Origin: an uncultured Eubacteriales bacterium
GTDB lineage: Bacteria; Bacillota; Clostridia; Christensenellales; CAG-138
Direction: 5' to 3'
NCBI GenBank assembly: GCA_902801845.1
Contig: CADCJW010000001.1
Location: forward strand, 388,871 to 428,129
DNA: 39,259 nt
Positions within the stretch are counted from its first letter, which is position 1; the number at the start of each line of letters is the position of its first letter. Positions 1 to 7,598 of this stretch are shown one piece after another. A model generated the notes under the pieces. It was not told the origin of the DNA. It saw only the letters and a list, made by a program, of their open reading frames with translations, and searched no databases. A program made the translations under genes and the position numbers.

Positions 1-557
1 ACCGGATCCTTTCGCCCCTTCACCGGCACATCACCGAGGCAGAGATGGACCGGCTCATGGGCCTCACCCCCCGGGAGATCGGCGACATCCAGTTCCCCGA
101 CCTGCCGCCCGCGGAACGGTATGCCCTTACGGACCGCTGCCTCGACGCAGAATCGCCCTATCTTTTTGAACGGGGCGCCCGGCTCTATCCCCGGGTGCGG
201 GAGACCCTGGTGCAGCTCCATCGCCGATACTTTCTCGGCCTGGTGAGCAACTGCACCGAGGACTACGCCCTCTCCTTCTTTCATGCCCACGGGCTCACAG
301 ACCTGTTCGACGATCATGAGACGGCGGGCCGGACCGGCCTTGGCAAGTTCGAGAACATCACCCTTGTCCTGAAACGGAACCAAATAAAAAAGGCGGTCTA
401 CATAGGTGACACCGCCAAGGATCAGGCCGCCGCTTTGGCGGCAAAGGTCCCCTTCCTCTACGCCAGCTGGGGCTTTGGAGACATCCGGAACTATCAGCCC
501 ACGGCGGGCGCGTTCTCGGAGCTGCCTGCGCTGGTCTCCACCGTGCTGGCGGAGTAA
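1..557 (+). CDS. HAD-superfamily hydrolase, 5'-truncated by window edge
   Basis: The reading frame is open from base 3, upstream of the first ATG at 45, and reads naturally into it, so the N-terminus with the DxD nucleophile motif probably lies outside the window. What remains is the C-terminal part of a phosphoglycolate-phosphatase-like HAD enzyme: motif II in LGLVSNC (the Ser/Asn after the strand), a downstream Gly-Lys (GLGKFEN) as the motif III lysine, and motif IV VYIGDTAKDQ with two acidic residues. It ends at TAA 555-557. The substrate cannot be read from this piece; small phosphomonoesters are usual for the family. The last 64 bases overlap the 3' end of the convergent gene on the other strand. 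Confidence 0.8.
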   Translation, partial: RILSPLHRHITEAEMDRLMGLTPREIGDIQFPDLPPAERYALTDRCLDAESPYLFERGARLYPRVRETLVQLHRRYFLGLVSNCTEDYALSFFHAHGLTDLFDDHETAGRTGLGKFENITLVLKRNQIKKAVYIGDTAKDQAAALAAKVPFLYASWGFGDIRNYQPTAGAFSELPALVSTVLAE

Positions 558-1234
558 GCCTCCTCCGGCGCCAGGAAGTGGATGACCCCATCCAGCTTAT
601 ATTCCGCATATAGATCCACAAAGGCCGACAGGGAGCAGACGATGGGCTCCCCTTCTTTGTATTCCACGTCGTTCACGATGCGGGCGGAGCTGTCGGAGTA
701 GTAGACGAGGCCGCCTTGGATGCCGTGGATGAAAAGCACGTGACCGTACTTCCTCCCGGACTTGCTGATCCCCCGCTGGAACCCCACCAGGATGTTCCGA
801 GGCGCAGGGTCCTCCCGCTGGATCGCCGAGAGCGCCTCCCTCAGGGAGTATTGCTTCCCGCCGTAGGCCCGGACCCGATAGCCGCCGGTAGTATACTCCA
901 GCTTGCAGTATGCGTCGTAGGCGTTCTTCCCGTTTGCCCTCACATAGGTCTCATTGATGCCCAACAGGACCAGCTGATTCGCCACATAGGCCCCGCAATA
1001 GCCCCGGAAGGAGGAGCGATGGGCCCTCTTTTTGGCCGCTCGATAGATGGTCTCGATCTGACGGCAGAGATCGTCGTCGCGGACGGCGCGATGCGTTTTG
1101 CCCGTTTCCCGATCCGTCGTCACCGACTCGGAGGGCGCGGCCTCCTCCCCGCCGCCTTCGCCGAAAACGGGGGCGGAGGGCAATAAAAGCAGCAGAAAAA
1201 GAAGAAACGCCGCGACACGTTTCCAAAAGGGCAT
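494..1234 (-). CDS. Secreted CHAP/NlpC-like cysteine amidase-type protein
   Basis: 246 residues from the ATG at 1234, chosen because AAAGGAGA sits 7 nt upstream and the protein then begins with a signal peptide (MPFWKR, a long Leu/Phe core, cleavage near VFG-EGG). A longer in-frame start exists near 1351 but would bury the signal. The mature domain has a Cys in GYCGAYVANQL and a His in KYGHVLFIHG followed by aromatic strand residues, the order expected of CHAP or NlpC/P60 cysteine peptidases/amidases acting on peptidoglycan. I infer cell-wall hydrolysis or modification from that pattern only. It is convergent with, and overlaps, the HAD gene by 64 bp. Confidence 0.6.
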   Translation of the reverse strand: MPFWKRVAAFLLFLLLLLPSAPVFGEGGGEEAAPSESVTTDRETGKTHRAVRDDDLCRQIETIYRAAKKRAHRSSFRGYCGAYVANQLVLLGINETYVRANGKNAYDAYCKLEYTTGGYRVRAYGGKQYSLREALSAIQREDPAPRNILVGFQRGISKSGRKYGHVLFIHGIQGGLVYYSDSSARIVNDVEYKEGEPIVCSLSAFVDLYAEYKLDGVIHFLAPEEAYSASTVETSAGSSENAPAVG

Positions 1235-1352
1235 GGTCGTCTCTCCTTTCCCTTTTTTTTGCATCCTACCATAGAGATTTATTTTTTTCAGTGTTTTCGA
1301 CGTTTGTTTATAATCTATTTCAAAAAAGTCCGATTGTTCATGCTTTGGCAAT

Positions 1353-1377
1353 AAAATGTCCGGTTTTTCGACATTTT
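1353..1377. promoter_or_regulatory. Inverted repeat upstream of ornithine operon promoter
   Basis: AAAATGTC (1353-1360) and GACATTTT (1370-1377) form a perfect 8 bp inverted repeat with a 9 nt centre, 28 bp upstream of the -35 box. It could be an operator or a weak hairpin. It is not a clear ARG box. Confidence 0.35.
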
Positions 1378-1405
1378 TTGGGTTCTCGCCGAAACAGGGA
1401 GGCCC

Positions 1406-1434
1406 TTGTCAGCCAGATAAAAAGATGGTATGAT
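1406..1434 (+). promoter_or_regulatory. Sigma-A promoter of the ornithine operon
   Basis: TTGTCA (1406-1411), a 17 bp spacer and TATGAT (1429-1434) lie about 53 bp upstream of the carbamoyltransferase start. Confidence 0.7.
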
Positions 1435-1487
1435 GAGGTGGACCCCAATGACAAACAAATACTTATTGTAAAAGGAGAAAACGTATC

Positions 1488-2483
1488 ATGGCAGTTGATC
1501 TCAAAGGCCGTTCCTTCCTCACCATCATGGACTTCACTCCCGAAGAGGTCCGGTATATGCTGGACCTTGCCAAAAAGCTCAAGGCCCAGAAGAAGGCAGG
1601 CATCAAGGGCACCTCTCTCACCGGAAAGAACATCGTGCTGCTCTTTGAAAAGACCTCCACTCGGACCCGCTGCGCCTTTGAAGTGGCGGCCATGGACGAG
1701 GGCGCCGGCGTCACGTTCTTGGATTCCAAGTCCTCCCAGATGGGCAAGAAGGAGTCTTTGGCCGACACCGCCAAGGTCCTCGGCCGGATGTTCGACGGCA
1801 TCGAGTATCGCGGCTTCGACCAGAAGGTTGTGGAAGACCTAATGAAGTATTCCGGCGTGCCCGTATACAACGGCCTTACCGACGTGGACCATCCCACCCA
1901 GGCTTTGGCTGACATCCTCACGCTGGAGGAGAACGTGGACAAGCCCCTGAACCAGTGCAAGCTGGTCTTCTGCGGCGACACCCGGAACAACGTGGCCTAC
2001 TGCCTCATGTACATCTGCGCCAAGCTGGGCATCCACTACTGCGGCTACGGTCCCAAGGCCCTTGCCCCCGCCCCCGAGGTGCTGGCCCGCTGTGAGGCGG
2101 CGGCCAAGGAGAGCGGTGCCATCATCGAAGTGAGCGACGACCCCGCCATCGTGGAGGGTGCCGACGCTCTGTACACCGACATCTGGGCCTCCATGGGCGA
2201 GGAAGCGCTGATCCCGGAGCGGGTGAAGCTGCTGACCCCCTTCAAGGTCACCAAGGAGCTGATGGAGCGGACCGGCAACAAGAAGTGCATCTTCCTCCAC
2301 TGCCTCCCCTCCTTCCACGACTTCAACACCACCATGGCCAGCGAGCAGATGAAGCTGGGCTATGACATCCGGGAGGTCACGGACGACGTGTTCCTGTCCG
2401 AGAACAGCAAGGTCTTCGACGAGGCCGAAAACCGGCTCCACACCATCAAAGCCGTGCTGGTGGCCACGCTGGGCAACATTTGA
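1488..2483 (+). CDS. argF: Ornithine carbamoyltransferase
   Basis: 331 residues; interconverts ornithine plus carbamoyl phosphate and citrulline plus phosphate in the cytoplasm. The carbamoyl-phosphate loop STRTR is at 57-61, HPTQ at 135-138, the ornithine-binding DIWASMG around 231-237 and the catalytic HCLP at 271-274. The SMG loop argues for ornithine rather than putrescine or aspartate as substrate. AAAGGAG precedes the ATG. The two genes downstream oxidise ornithine to glutamate. A catabolic role (citrulline or arginine to ornithine, like arcB) therefore fits the context better than biosynthesis, but no arcA or arcC is present in the window to settle it. Confidence 0.93.
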   Translation: MAVDLKGRSFLTIMDFTPEEVRYMLDLAKKLKAQKKAGIKGTSLTGKNIVLLFEKTSTRTRCAFEVAAMDEGAGVTFLDSKSSQMGKKESLADTAKVLGRMFDGIEYRGFDQKVVEDLMKYSGVPVYNGLTDVDHPTQALADILTLEENVDKPLNQCKLVFCGDTRNNVAYCLMYICAKLGIHYCGYGPKALAPAPEVLARCEAAAKESGAIIEVSDDPAIVEGADALYTDIWASMGEEALIPERVKLLTPFKVTKELMERTGNKKCIFLHCLPSFHDFNTTMASEQMKLGYDIREVTDDVFLSENSKVFDEAENRLHTIKAVLVATLGNI

Positions 2484-2524
2484 GTGACAACCTGAACGAA
2501 AAAACAAGTTCAAAAGGAGGAATT

Positions 2525-4153
2525 ATGCCAAACGCCTATTTCACCATCACCCGCCCTGAAAACGACGCTTTCCGTGGATATCTCCCCGGATCAAAGGAAC
2601 GCGCGGAGTTGAAGGCAGAGCTTGCCCGTCAGTCCGCCGAAATCGTGAAGATCCCCCTGATCATCGGCGGCAAAGAGATCTTTACGGAGAAGACCATCAA
2701 GGTGACCATGCCCCACGATCATGACCATGTGATCGCCGAGTGTTCTATCGCCGGTGAAAAGGAACTGACCATGGCGGTCGACGCAGCGCTGGCGGCCAAG
2801 AAGGCCTGGGAGGACATGCCCTGGGAGCATCGCTCCGCCATCTTCCTGAAGGCTGCCGATCTCATCACCGGCCCCTATCGTAAGGTCCTGAACGCCTCCA
2901 CCATGCTGGGCCAATCCAAAACCGTTTTCCAGGCCGAGATTGATATCGCCGAGCTGGCCGACTTCTTGCGCTTCGGTGTCTGGTCTGCCCAGGAAATCTT
3001 CAAGGATCAGCCTGCCTCCGTTCCCGGCATCTGGGATCGCCAGGACTACCGTGCGCTGGACGGGTTCATCTGCGCCATCACGCCCTTCAATTTCACCTCC
3101 ATCGGCGGGAACCTGCCCACGGCGCCGGCCATCGTCGGCAACGTCGCGGTCTGGAAGCCCTCCCGCACGGCGGTGCTTTCCAACTACTACTACATGAAGC
3201 TGCTCATGGACTGCGGGCTTCCCGCCGGCGTCATCAATTTCGTGCCGTGCAACGGCACCGACATGGCCAAGTACGTCCTCTCCCGGAAGGAACTGGCCGG
3301 CTTCCATTTCACTGGCTCCACCGAGGTCTTCCAGGGCGTCTGGAAGCAGATCGGCGAGAACATCGCCTCCTACCGCAACTACCCCCGCATCGTGGGCGAG
3401 ACCGGCGGAAAGGACTTCATCTTTGCCCATAAAAGCGCCAAGGTCCGCCCTCTGGCGGCCGCTCTCGTTCGCGGCTCCTTCGAGTATCAGGGCCAGAAGT
3501 GCTCCGCCTGCTCCCGCGCTTTCATCCCGGCCAGCATTTGGCCCCAGGTCCTTTCGACCATGAAGGAGATGATGCAGGAAGTCAAGATGGGCGACGTGCA
3601 GGATTTCGATACCTTCCTGGCCGCCGTCATCGACAAGGCCTCCTTCGAGCGCTGCAAGGGATATCTGGACCGTGCGAAGCAGAGCCCGGATTGCGAGATC
3701 GTGATCGGCGGCAACTGCGATGATTCCAAGGGCTGGTTCGTGGAGCCCTCCGTCATCCTCTGCAAGAAGCCGGATTACGAATCCATGGTCAAGGAAATCT
3801 TCGGGCCCATCCTCTCCGTATACGTCTATCCTGACGAAGCCCTGGAAGAGACCCTGAAGATCTGCGACGAGGCTTCCCCCTATGCCCTGACCGGCGCCAT
3901 CTTCGCCCAGGACCGCGAAGCCATCGTCATGATGGAGAAGGCCCTGCTCCATTCGGAAGGCAACTTCTATATCAACGACAAGTGCACCGGCGCGGTGGTC
4001 GGACAGCAGCCCTTCGGCGGCTCGCGTCAGTCCGGCACCAACGATAAGGCTGGCACCGCTCTTAACATGATCCGCTGGATGAGCCCCCACTCCGTGAAGG
4101 AGACCTTCAATCCCTCCGAGGCGATCGTCTACCCCTATATGTCCGAAAAATAA
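2525..4153 (+). CDS. pruA: L-glutamate gamma-semialdehyde (P5C) dehydrogenase
   Basis: 542 residues from the ATG at 2525, which follows AAAAGGAGG by 4 nt; the in-frame start at 2480 has no site. It oxidises glutamate semialdehyde/pyrroline-5-carboxylate to glutamate with NAD(P)+. ALDH-superfamily residues are visible: Asn189 in TPFNFT, Lys211 in WKPS, Glu292 in GETGGKD and nucleophile Cys326 in YQGQKCSACSR. Length and the SYRNYPRIVGETGGKDF block resemble the ALDH4A1-like long P5C dehydrogenases rather than short Bacillus RocA. It lies between argF and rocD and would consume the semialdehyde made by the aminotransferase. Confidence 0.9.
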   Translation: MPNAYFTITRPENDAFRGYLPGSKERAELKAELARQSAEIVKIPLIIGGKEIFTEKTIKVTMPHDHDHVIAECSIAGEKELTMAVDAALAAKKAWEDMPWEHRSAIFLKAADLITGPYRKVLNASTMLGQSKTVFQAEIDIAELADFLRFGVWSAQEIFKDQPASVPGIWDRQDYRALDGFICAITPFNFTSIGGNLPTAPAIVGNVAVWKPSRTAVLSNYYYMKLLMDCGLPAGVINFVPCNGTDMAKYVLSRKELAGFHFTGSTEVFQGVWKQIGENIASYRNYPRIVGETGGKDFIFAHKSAKVRPLAAALVRGSFEYQGQKCSACSRAFIPASIWPQVLSTMKEMMQEVKMGDVQDFDTFLAAVIDKASFERCKGYLDRAKQSPDCEIVIGGNCDDSKGWFVEPSVILCKKPDYESMVKEIFGPILSVYVYPDEALEETLKICDEASPYALTGAIFAQDREAIVMMEKALLHSEGNFYINDKCTGAVVGQQPFGGSRQSGTNDKAGTALNMIRWMSPHSVKETFNPSEAIVYPYMSEK

Positions 4154-4173
4154 TATAGAATCAGGAGAAAGCT

Positions 4174-5367
4174 ATGCATACTTCAAAAGAGATCATCGAG
4201 CAAACCAACAAGTACGGCGCCCACAACTATGCGCCCAAGCCCGTCGTCATCGTGAAAGCCGAAGGTGCCGTCGTCACCGACCCTGAGGGACGGCAATACT
4301 TCGACATGCTGTCCGCCTATTCGGCCCACAACTTTGGTCACCGCCATCCTGAGATCGTCGCGGCCGCCAAGGAGCAGCTGGACAAGTGCACCTTGACCAG
4401 CCGTGCCTTCCACTGCGAGAATCTCGGCGCGTTCTATGAGAGCCTCACGAAGCTCACGGGCAAGGATATGGTCCTGCCCATGAACACCGGCGCGGAAGCG
4501 GTCGAGACCGCGTTGAAGACCGCCCGTCTTTGGGGCACCAAGGTGAAGGGCGTCGAAAATGGCAAGCAGGAGATCATCACCTGCGCCAACAACTTCCACG
4601 GCCGCACCATCGCCATCATCAGCTTCTCCACCGATCCCCTGGCCAAGGACAACTATGGTCCCTACTGCCCCGGATTCAAGACCATCCCCTATGGCGACGC
4701 CCAGGCGCTGCGTGACGCCATCACGCCGAACACCGTCGCGTTCCTGGCCGAGCCCATCCAGGGTGAAGCCGGCATCATCGTGCCTCCGGAGGGATGGCTC
4801 ACGGAAGTCCGCCAGATCTGCACGGAGAACAACATCCTCTTCCTGGCCGATGAAGTCCAGACCGGCTTTGCCCGCACCGGCGACATGTTCGCCTGCTGGC
4901 ACGAGAACGTGATCCCCGACATCTACATCATGGGCAAGGCTCTGGGCGGCGGCGTCATGCCCCTGTCCGCCATCGCGGCGAACGAGGACATCCTGGGCCT
5001 CTATACGCCCGGCTCCCATGGCTCCACCTTCGGCGGCAACCCCCTGGCCTGCGCCTGCGGCATCAAGGCTCTGGAAATCCTGCAGCGGGACGATTATCCC
5101 CGGCTGGCTCGCGAGAAGGGCAAGTACTTCATGGATGGTCTGAAGAAGATCCACAACCCGGAGATCAAAGAGGTCCGCGGCCGCGGTCTGCTGATCGGCG
5201 TCGAGTTCTACGGGGACGCCTTCGACTACGTGAAGGCCTGCATCCACGAGGGCGTTCTCTGCAAGGAGACCCACGACCACACGATTCGCTTCGCGCCCCC
5301 CATCCCCGTCACCTACGAGGAGCTGGATGAAGCGCTGGTCCGCATCACGAAGGCGCTCAGCAAATAA
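4174..5367 (+). CDS. rocD: Ornithine aminotransferase
   Basis: 397 residues; a PLP enzyme moving the delta-amino group of ornithine to 2-oxoglutarate, giving glutamate semialdehyde. Class III aminotransferase landmarks: NTGAEAVETA at 104-113, the cofactor Asp226 in ADEVQTG and the Schiff-base Lys255 in IMGKALGGG. AGGAGA lies just upstream and the gap to the dehydrogenase gene is 20 bp. It is the last gene of the operon and is followed by a strong hairpin terminator. With its two neighbours it completes citrulline/ornithine to glutamate. Confidence 0.93.
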   Translation: MHTSKEIIEQTNKYGAHNYAPKPVVIVKAEGAVVTDPEGRQYFDMLSAYSAHNFGHRHPEIVAAAKEQLDKCTLTSRAFHCENLGAFYESLTKLTGKDMVLPMNTGAEAVETALKTARLWGTKVKGVENGKQEIITCANNFHGRTIAIISFSTDPLAKDNYGPYCPGFKTIPYGDAQALRDAITPNTVAFLAEPIQGEAGIIVPPEGWLTEVRQICTENNILFLADEVQTGFARTGDMFACWHENVIPDIYIMGKALGGGVMPLSAIAANEDILGLYTPGSHGSTFGGNPLACACGIKALEILQRDDYPRLAREKGKYFMDGLKKIHNPEIKEVRGRGLLIGVEFYGDAFDYVKACIHEGVLCKETHDHTIRFAPPIPVTYEELDEALVRITKALSK

Positions 5368-5389
5368 TCAACAAACCAATCTTCCGTAT

Positions 5390-5415
5390 GCAAAAAGCCC
5401 TGCGGGGCTTTTTGC
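5390..5415 (+). terminator. Terminator of argF-pruA-rocD operon
   Basis: GCAAAAAGCCC (5390-5400) pairs perfectly with GGGCTTTTTGC (5405-5415) across a 4 nt loop, giving an 11 bp stem whose 3' arm contains the T run. Confidence 0.8.
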
Positions 5416-5563
5416 TTGTTTCAAACCTGTTGTCAAATCGGATACGGACAAAGACTCGCCATAGGCAAACGAATCGGTACGGTGTATTTTTCCTGATAAA
5501 TTGTAAAAAAAAAGCAAAAAGCTTGATTTTTGTGTGATTGTTAATATTTTGTTCATACTTTTG

Positions 5564-5593
5564 TTGAAAAATATATACGTTCATGTATACAAT
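5564..5593 (+). promoter_or_regulatory. Sigma-A promoter for the peptidoglycan-binding membrane protein
   Basis: TTGAAA (5564-5569) is followed by TACAAT (5588-5593) at 18 bp, or by TATACA (5586-5591) at 16 bp. The surrounding 5420-5600 stretch is AT-rich and I see no ORF in it. Confidence 0.6.
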
Positions 5594-5635
5594 AGGAGTT
5601 GAACAGGAAACACACAGAAAGGGAGGAATCAAACA

Positions 5636-6418
5636 ATGAACGAAGAGATGGAAAAAACTTCCTTGATGGACAAATACATTAAGATTCATCTGGGCGGCGC
5701 CGCCTATCGGGTGCGACTGATGACGCTGCTGCTGTTTGCCGCAGCGGCCATCCTCCTGATCGCAGCCATCCTGATCTTGGCCTTCTCCGGCTCCTGCGCC
5801 AAGAACAAGGCCAAGGCAGCCGTTGCGGAGGCCACCGCCACGGCCACCATCGAAGCTACTTTGGAGCCCACGGCCGTTCCCACCGATACGCCGGAGGTGA
5901 CCAACACGGACGCCCCCGAGGAGACCCCGGAACCCTCGGCGGATCCCAATGAGCCTCCCGCTGAGTTCAAGACCCTGGAGGTGGGCGGCACCAACGACGG
6001 CGAGACCGTGAAGAAGGTGCAGCAGCGGCTGGTGGACCTCCACTACCTCCCCTACCCTGAGAAGGATGCGGAGGGCAATGGCGTGGTGACCACCACCTAT
6101 GGCTCCATGTGCGCCAAGGCCATCACCAAGTTCCAGGAGCGCAACGACATCAAGCAGACCGGCAAGTGCGACCAGGCCACCTATGAAAAGCTCATGTCCG
6201 ACAAGGCCACGGCCTACACCATGAAGGAAAAGGACAAGCTGGACGTGGTCAAAACCATCCAGGACGCCCTCATCAAGAAGGGATATTTGAAGGGCAAGTC
6301 CACCGGCTACTGCGGCACGGACACCGTGGCCGCCGTCAAAGCCTTCCAGAAGGCCAACAACCTGACCGTGGACGGCCAGGCTGGGACCAAGACTTTGGAG
6401 CTGCTGCTGGGCTACTAA
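5636..6418 (+). CDS. Membrane-anchored protein with two peptidoglycan-binding domains
   Basis: 260 residues. A short cytoplasmic tail is followed by one membrane segment (about residues 27-50), a Thr/Pro/Glu-rich tether (about 62-108) and two PG_binding_1-type repeats. The first includes ETVKKVQQRLVDLHYL and AITKFQERND, the second DVVKTIQDALIKKGYL and AVKAFQKANN. This predicts an envelope protein anchored in the membrane that holds peptidoglycan; no catalytic domain is visible. GGGAGG lies 8 nt before the ATG. It stands alone between its own promoter and a bidirectional terminator. Confidence 0.78.
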   Translation: MNEEMEKTSLMDKYIKIHLGGAAYRVRLMTLLLFAAAAILLIAAILILAFSGSCAKNKAKAAVAEATATATIEATLEPTAVPTDTPEVTNTDAPEETPEPSADPNEPPAEFKTLEVGGTNDGETVKKVQQRLVDLHYLPYPEKDAEGNGVVTTTYGSMCAKAITKFQERNDIKQTGKCDQATYEKLMSDKATAYTMKEKDKLDVVKTIQDALIKKGYLKGKSTGYCGTDTVAAVKAFQKANNLTVDGQAGTKTLELLLGY

Positions 6419-6431
6419 ACCGGGTATAGCA

Positions 6432-6461
6432 AAAACCGCCGAGAGATCGGCGGTTTTCTTT
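6432..6461. terminator. Bidirectional terminator between convergent genes
   Basis: AAAACCGCCGA (6432-6442), loop GAGA and TCGGCGGTTTT (6447-6457) form an 11 bp perfect stem with T-rich flanks on both strands. It serves the plus gene ending at 6418 and the minus gene ending at 6478. Confidence 0.85.
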
Positions 6462-6477
6462 ATACGGATAAAAAGGA

Positions 6478-7146
6478 TCAGCTGCGGACCTTCCTGGCAT
6501 GGAGCAGGAAGCAAAGGACCATCAGCGCTTCGCCGATCATGCCGATGAGGAAGATCAAATCGATATTCCCCGTGGCAGGCCCAAGGGCCGAGAAGGCGAA
6601 CATGAACAGGCCGCTGAGAAACAGGAAGGGCCCCTTCTTCTTGATCATGAGCCAAATACCCGCCAGGATCAGGGGGATCACCATGGCCACCGACAGGATG
6701 GACAGGAACCTGTCCGCCCAAGGGGGCGTGGCGTCGGAGGCGGTGCAGCGAAGGAAGCCCGCGAAATCCACCACCTCCAGCTTGGTCAAAAGGCCCGAAA
6801 GAGCGCCCAGCGCCATGAGCAGGGCGGCTATGGCCCAAATCGCCTTGGCCGCCTTTCCCTTTGCCCCAAAGGCGTATGCGGAGATCATCAGCAGCAGCGG
6901 CATGCAGAGCCCATGGAACAGGAACCTGCCCATGGACAACACCCGGAGCAAGCCTTCCGGCAGCCACCGGCCCAGCAGGATCACCGCCCCGTCAAAGAGC
7001 AGCCCCGCCGTCACAAGCGCCATGCACAGCACCATGGGCGCCCTTTGGCCCTTGTAAAGCCGCAGCAGCCCCACCAGCACCGCCGCCTCCACGAGCAGCA
7101 GCACGCCCACCGCCAGAGGACCGTTCCCGATCAAAAAAACACGCAT
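6478..7146 (-). CDS. Polytopic membrane protein of unknown function
   Basis: 222 residues, almost entirely hydrophobic, with about seven predicted membrane spans (roughly 8-28, 35-58, 66-92, 97-117, 143-164, 170-188, 195-216) separated by short charged loops such as RLYKGQR and GAKGKAAK. I recognise no motif and assign no function. Start at 7146: GAGGTG lies upstream and a good promoter (7177-7205) precedes it. It is monocistronic, divergent from the tRNA genes. Confidence 0.65.
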   Translation of the reverse strand: MRVFLIGNGPLAVGVLLLVEAAVLVGLLRLYKGQRAPMVLCMALVTAGLLFDGAVILLGRWLPEGLLRVLSMGRFLFHGLCMPLLLMISAYAFGAKGKAAKAIWAIAALLMALGALSGLLTKLEVVDFAGFLRCTASDATPPWADRFLSILSVAMVIPLILAGIWLMIKKKGPFLFLSGLFMFAFSALGPATGNIDLIFLIGMIGEALMVLCFLLHARKVRS

Positions 7147-7176
7147 ATATACACCTCGTCGTCGTTTTTCTCACTG

Positions 7177-7205
7177 ATTGTAGCGGATGGGGCAAAACCT
7201 GTCAA
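7177..7205 (-). promoter_or_regulatory. Sigma-A promoter of the membrane-protein gene
   Basis: On the minus strand TTGACA (7205-7200), a 17 bp spacer and TACAAT (7182-7177). Confidence 0.7.
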
Positions 7206-7241
7206 GCGATCCCCTTTTTTATATTTCTTGCGGAAAACGGC

Positions 7242-7270
7242 TTGACTTTTATGCGCCGATTTGCTATGAT
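7242..7270 (+). promoter_or_regulatory. Sigma-A promoter of tRNA-Thr
   Basis: TTGACT (7242-7247), a 17 bp spacer and TATGAT (7265-7270), 22 bp before the mature 5' end of the tRNA. Confidence 0.75.
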
Positions 7271-7292
7271 AATCAGGCTTCGTAAGAAGCGT

Positions 7293-7368
7293 GCCAAATT
7301 AGCTCAGTCGGTAGAGCAGCGCATTCGTAATGCGCAGGTCGTCAGTTCGAGTCTGACATTTGGCTCCA
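7293..7368 (+). tRNA. tRNA-Thr (anticodon CGT), CCA encoded
   Basis: Acceptor arms GCCAAAT (7293-7299) and ATTTGGC (7358-7364) pair. The D-arm begins GCTCAGTCGG, the anticodon loop TTCGTAA sits on a GCGCA/TGCGC stem and gives CGT (reads ACG, Thr), and the T-arm holds GTTCGAGTC. The CCA tail is encoded at 7366-7368. Confidence 0.95.
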
Positions 7369-7370
7369 TA

Positions 7371-7407
7371 AAAAAGGGGTCTAAGGTCGGCCTTAGTCCC
7401 TTTTTTT
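7371..7407 (+). terminator. Terminator-like hairpin between two tRNA genes
   Basis: CTAAGG (7381-7386) and CCTTAG (7391-7396) close a TCGG tetraloop. A T-T mismatch follows, then GGG/CCC and an A/T base. The T7 run (7401-7407) abuts the first base of tRNA-Pro with no gap. Confidence 0.7.
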
Positions 7408-7484
7408 CGGGGCGTAGCGCAGTTTGGTAGCGCGTTTGGTTCGGGACCAAAAGGTCGTGGGTTCAAATCCCGTCGCCCCGACCA
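7408..7484 (+). tRNA. tRNA-Pro (anticodon CGG), CCA encoded
   Basis: Acceptor CGGGGCG (7408-7414) pairs with CGCCCCG (7474-7480). Anticodon loop TTCGGGA on a TTTGG/CCAAA stem gives CGG (reads CCG, Pro). The T-arm is GTGGG-TTCAAAT-CCCGT and CCA is encoded at 7482-7484. Bases 7465-7484 of its 3' end recur exactly at 7599-7618, so this tRNA is the apparent integration target of the islet that follows. Confidence 0.95.
7465..7484 (+). repeat. Attachment-site-like core, copy in tRNA-Pro
   Basis: These 20 bases of the tRNA-Pro 3' end are repeated identically at 7599-7618 in the same orientation, the pattern left by tRNA-directed site-specific integration. Confidence 0.65.
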
Positions 7485-7521
7485 AGAATATGGACCATCC
7501 CTTGCGGATGGTCCATATTCT
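7485..7521 (+). terminator. Hairpin downstream of tRNA-Pro
   Basis: A perfect 16 bp stem (7485-7500 with 7506-7521) and a 5 nt loop follow the CCA directly. The T run after it is poor (TATGTTTG), so it is a likely but not classical terminator or 3' processing guard. Confidence 0.5.
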
Positions 7522-7536
7522 TATGTTTGAAGAAGC

Positions 7537-7596
7537 GACGGGATTTGAAGCCGCGTTAAGAAAAAAGCCGCAGTGCGGCTTTTTTAGCGGCAAGGG
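7537..7596 (+). repeat. Left flanking repeat of the tRNA-Pro islet
   Basis: The first 28 bases (7537-7564) are identical to 9947-9974. The next 32 differ only at scattered positions, mostly within the internal hairpin arms, where pairing is preserved: AAAAAAGCCGC/GCGGCTTTTTT here, AAAAGGCCG/CGGCCTTTT there. The start GACGGGATTTGAA is the reverse complement of the tRNA-Pro T-arm. Confidence 0.85.
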
Positions 7597-7598
7597 TA

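Noticed and set aside
1291..1842. Long plus-strand ORF overlapping the argF start
   Set aside because: It runs through the argF promoter and reads argF in the wrong frame, giving low-complexity Ser/Pro/Arg protein without a ribosome site.
5357..6967. 536-residue minus-strand ORF antisense to the PG-binding gene
   Set aside because: A typical high-GC shadow frame (Gly/Arg/His/Leu-rich), crossing two terminators and two real genes.
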